The translations under genes were made by a program, and so were the position numbers. The notes below the pieces were generated by a model. The model saw only the letters and a list, made by a program, of their open reading frames with translations. It was not told where the DNA came from and made no database searches. Source: Actinomycetota bacterium (GTDB lineage Bacteria > Actinomycetota > Thermoleophilia > UBA2241). From it: 6,243 nucleotides of DNA. This document shows positions 5,970 through 6,243 of the stretch, piece after piece. The DNA is taken from positions 1 to 6,243 of the forward strand of contig JAAYBE010000365.1 of the NCBI GenBank assembly GCA_012719015.1, given 5' to 3'. How positions within the stretch are numbered: position 1 is the first letter of the stretch; every line of letters starts with the position of its first letter.

Positions 5970-6003
5970 AGCGGCCCGGCCCGGAGAAGCGGGTGTCACG
6001 AGG

Positions 6004-6243
6004 TCACAGAAGACGCTCGACGTAACGCTCGTCGCGGCGCCACCGCCGGCGCACCTTGACGCGCAGGTCGAGATAGACCTGCACGCCGAGCACTGCCTCG
6101 ATCTCGCGACGGGCGCCGCTGCCGATGGCCTTGACAACGCGCCCGCCCTTGCCGACCACGATCGCCTTCTGCGACTCCGTCTCCACGATCAGGACGGCCT
6201 CGATCTCCACCAGAGGACGATCGCTGCGCTCGGTGATGGAGCC
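6004..6243 (-). CDS. era: GTPase Era, C-terminal KH domain (N-terminus missing)
   Basis: These are the last 79 residues of Era, the essential GTPase that binds 16S rRNA near its 3' end and acts in 30S subunit maturation. The visible part is the KH RNA-binding domain: IEAVLIVETESQKAIVVGKGGRVVKAIG matches the Era pattern I-A-I-V-E-SQK-I-IGKGG-LK-IG, with the GKGG loop at residues 36-39 of the fragment. ARREIEAVLGVQVYLDLRVKV and the RRRWRRDERYVERLL end complete the domain. The GTPase domain with its G1-G5 motifs lies beyond the right edge. The frame is fixed by the TGA at 6004-6006. The C-terminus ends slightly earlier than relatives ending in an LGY-type motif. Confidence 0.92.
   Translation of the reverse strand, partial: GSITERSDRPLVEIEAVLIVETESQKAIVVGKGGRVVKAIGSGARREIEAVLGVQVYLDLRVKVRRRWRRDERYVERLL

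Noticed and set aside
5968..5970. TTG as the start of deoC, giving 248 residues.
   Set aside because: It lies inside the extended -10 box and would add residues with no counterpart in DeoC proteins. The GTG codons at 5931 or 5910 have better ribosome-binding sites.

Overview
The window is very GC-rich bacterial chromosome, with coding regions dominated by G or C at third positions. It reads as an ordinary housekeeping and cell-envelope neighbourhood. The protein types suggest an actinobacterial or similar high-GC Gram-positive lineage: a secreted coiled-coil lytic transglycosylase, Era next to DeoC, and many GTG starts. That placement is an inference from gene content, since no rRNA or phylogenetic marker is complete here. 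I see no CRISPR array, transposase, tRNA, rRNA or phage gene.

Layout from left to right. A secreted transglycosylase on the minus strand runs off the left edge. It is preceded by a 353-bp leader with no convincing gene, which holds a polypyrimidine tract and competing stem-loops. Next, also on the minus strand, is a class I SAM-dependent methyltransferase. Divergent from it on the plus strand are a small three-helix membrane protein and a YbhN/UPF0104-type polytopic membrane protein (lysylphosphatidylglycerol synthase TM-region or flippase-like family). The YbhN-type gene appears to start at ATC. Converging on it from the right is a minus-strand run in transcription order: the C-terminal KH domain of Era (partial, at the right edge), deoC (deoxyribose-phosphate aldolase), a possible 33-codon micro-ORF, and a large GT39/ArnT-like membrane glycosyltransferase.

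Functionally, three genes point to the cell envelope: the transglycosylase (peptidoglycan cleavage), the YbhN-like protein (possible lipid transport) and the GT39-like enzyme (sugar transfer from a polyprenyl-phosphate donor). The last two are adjacent only tail to tail, so a shared pathway is not shown. Era (ribosome assembly GTPase) and DeoC (deoxynucleoside catabolism) are housekeeping genes. deoC seems to have its own extended -10 promoter and an RNA hairpin over its first ribosome-binding site.

No clear new multi-gene system is visible. The points most worth checking are the non-canonical ATC start, the deoC leader hairpin, the long transglycosylase leader, and the micro-ORF overlapping the glycosyltransferase start.
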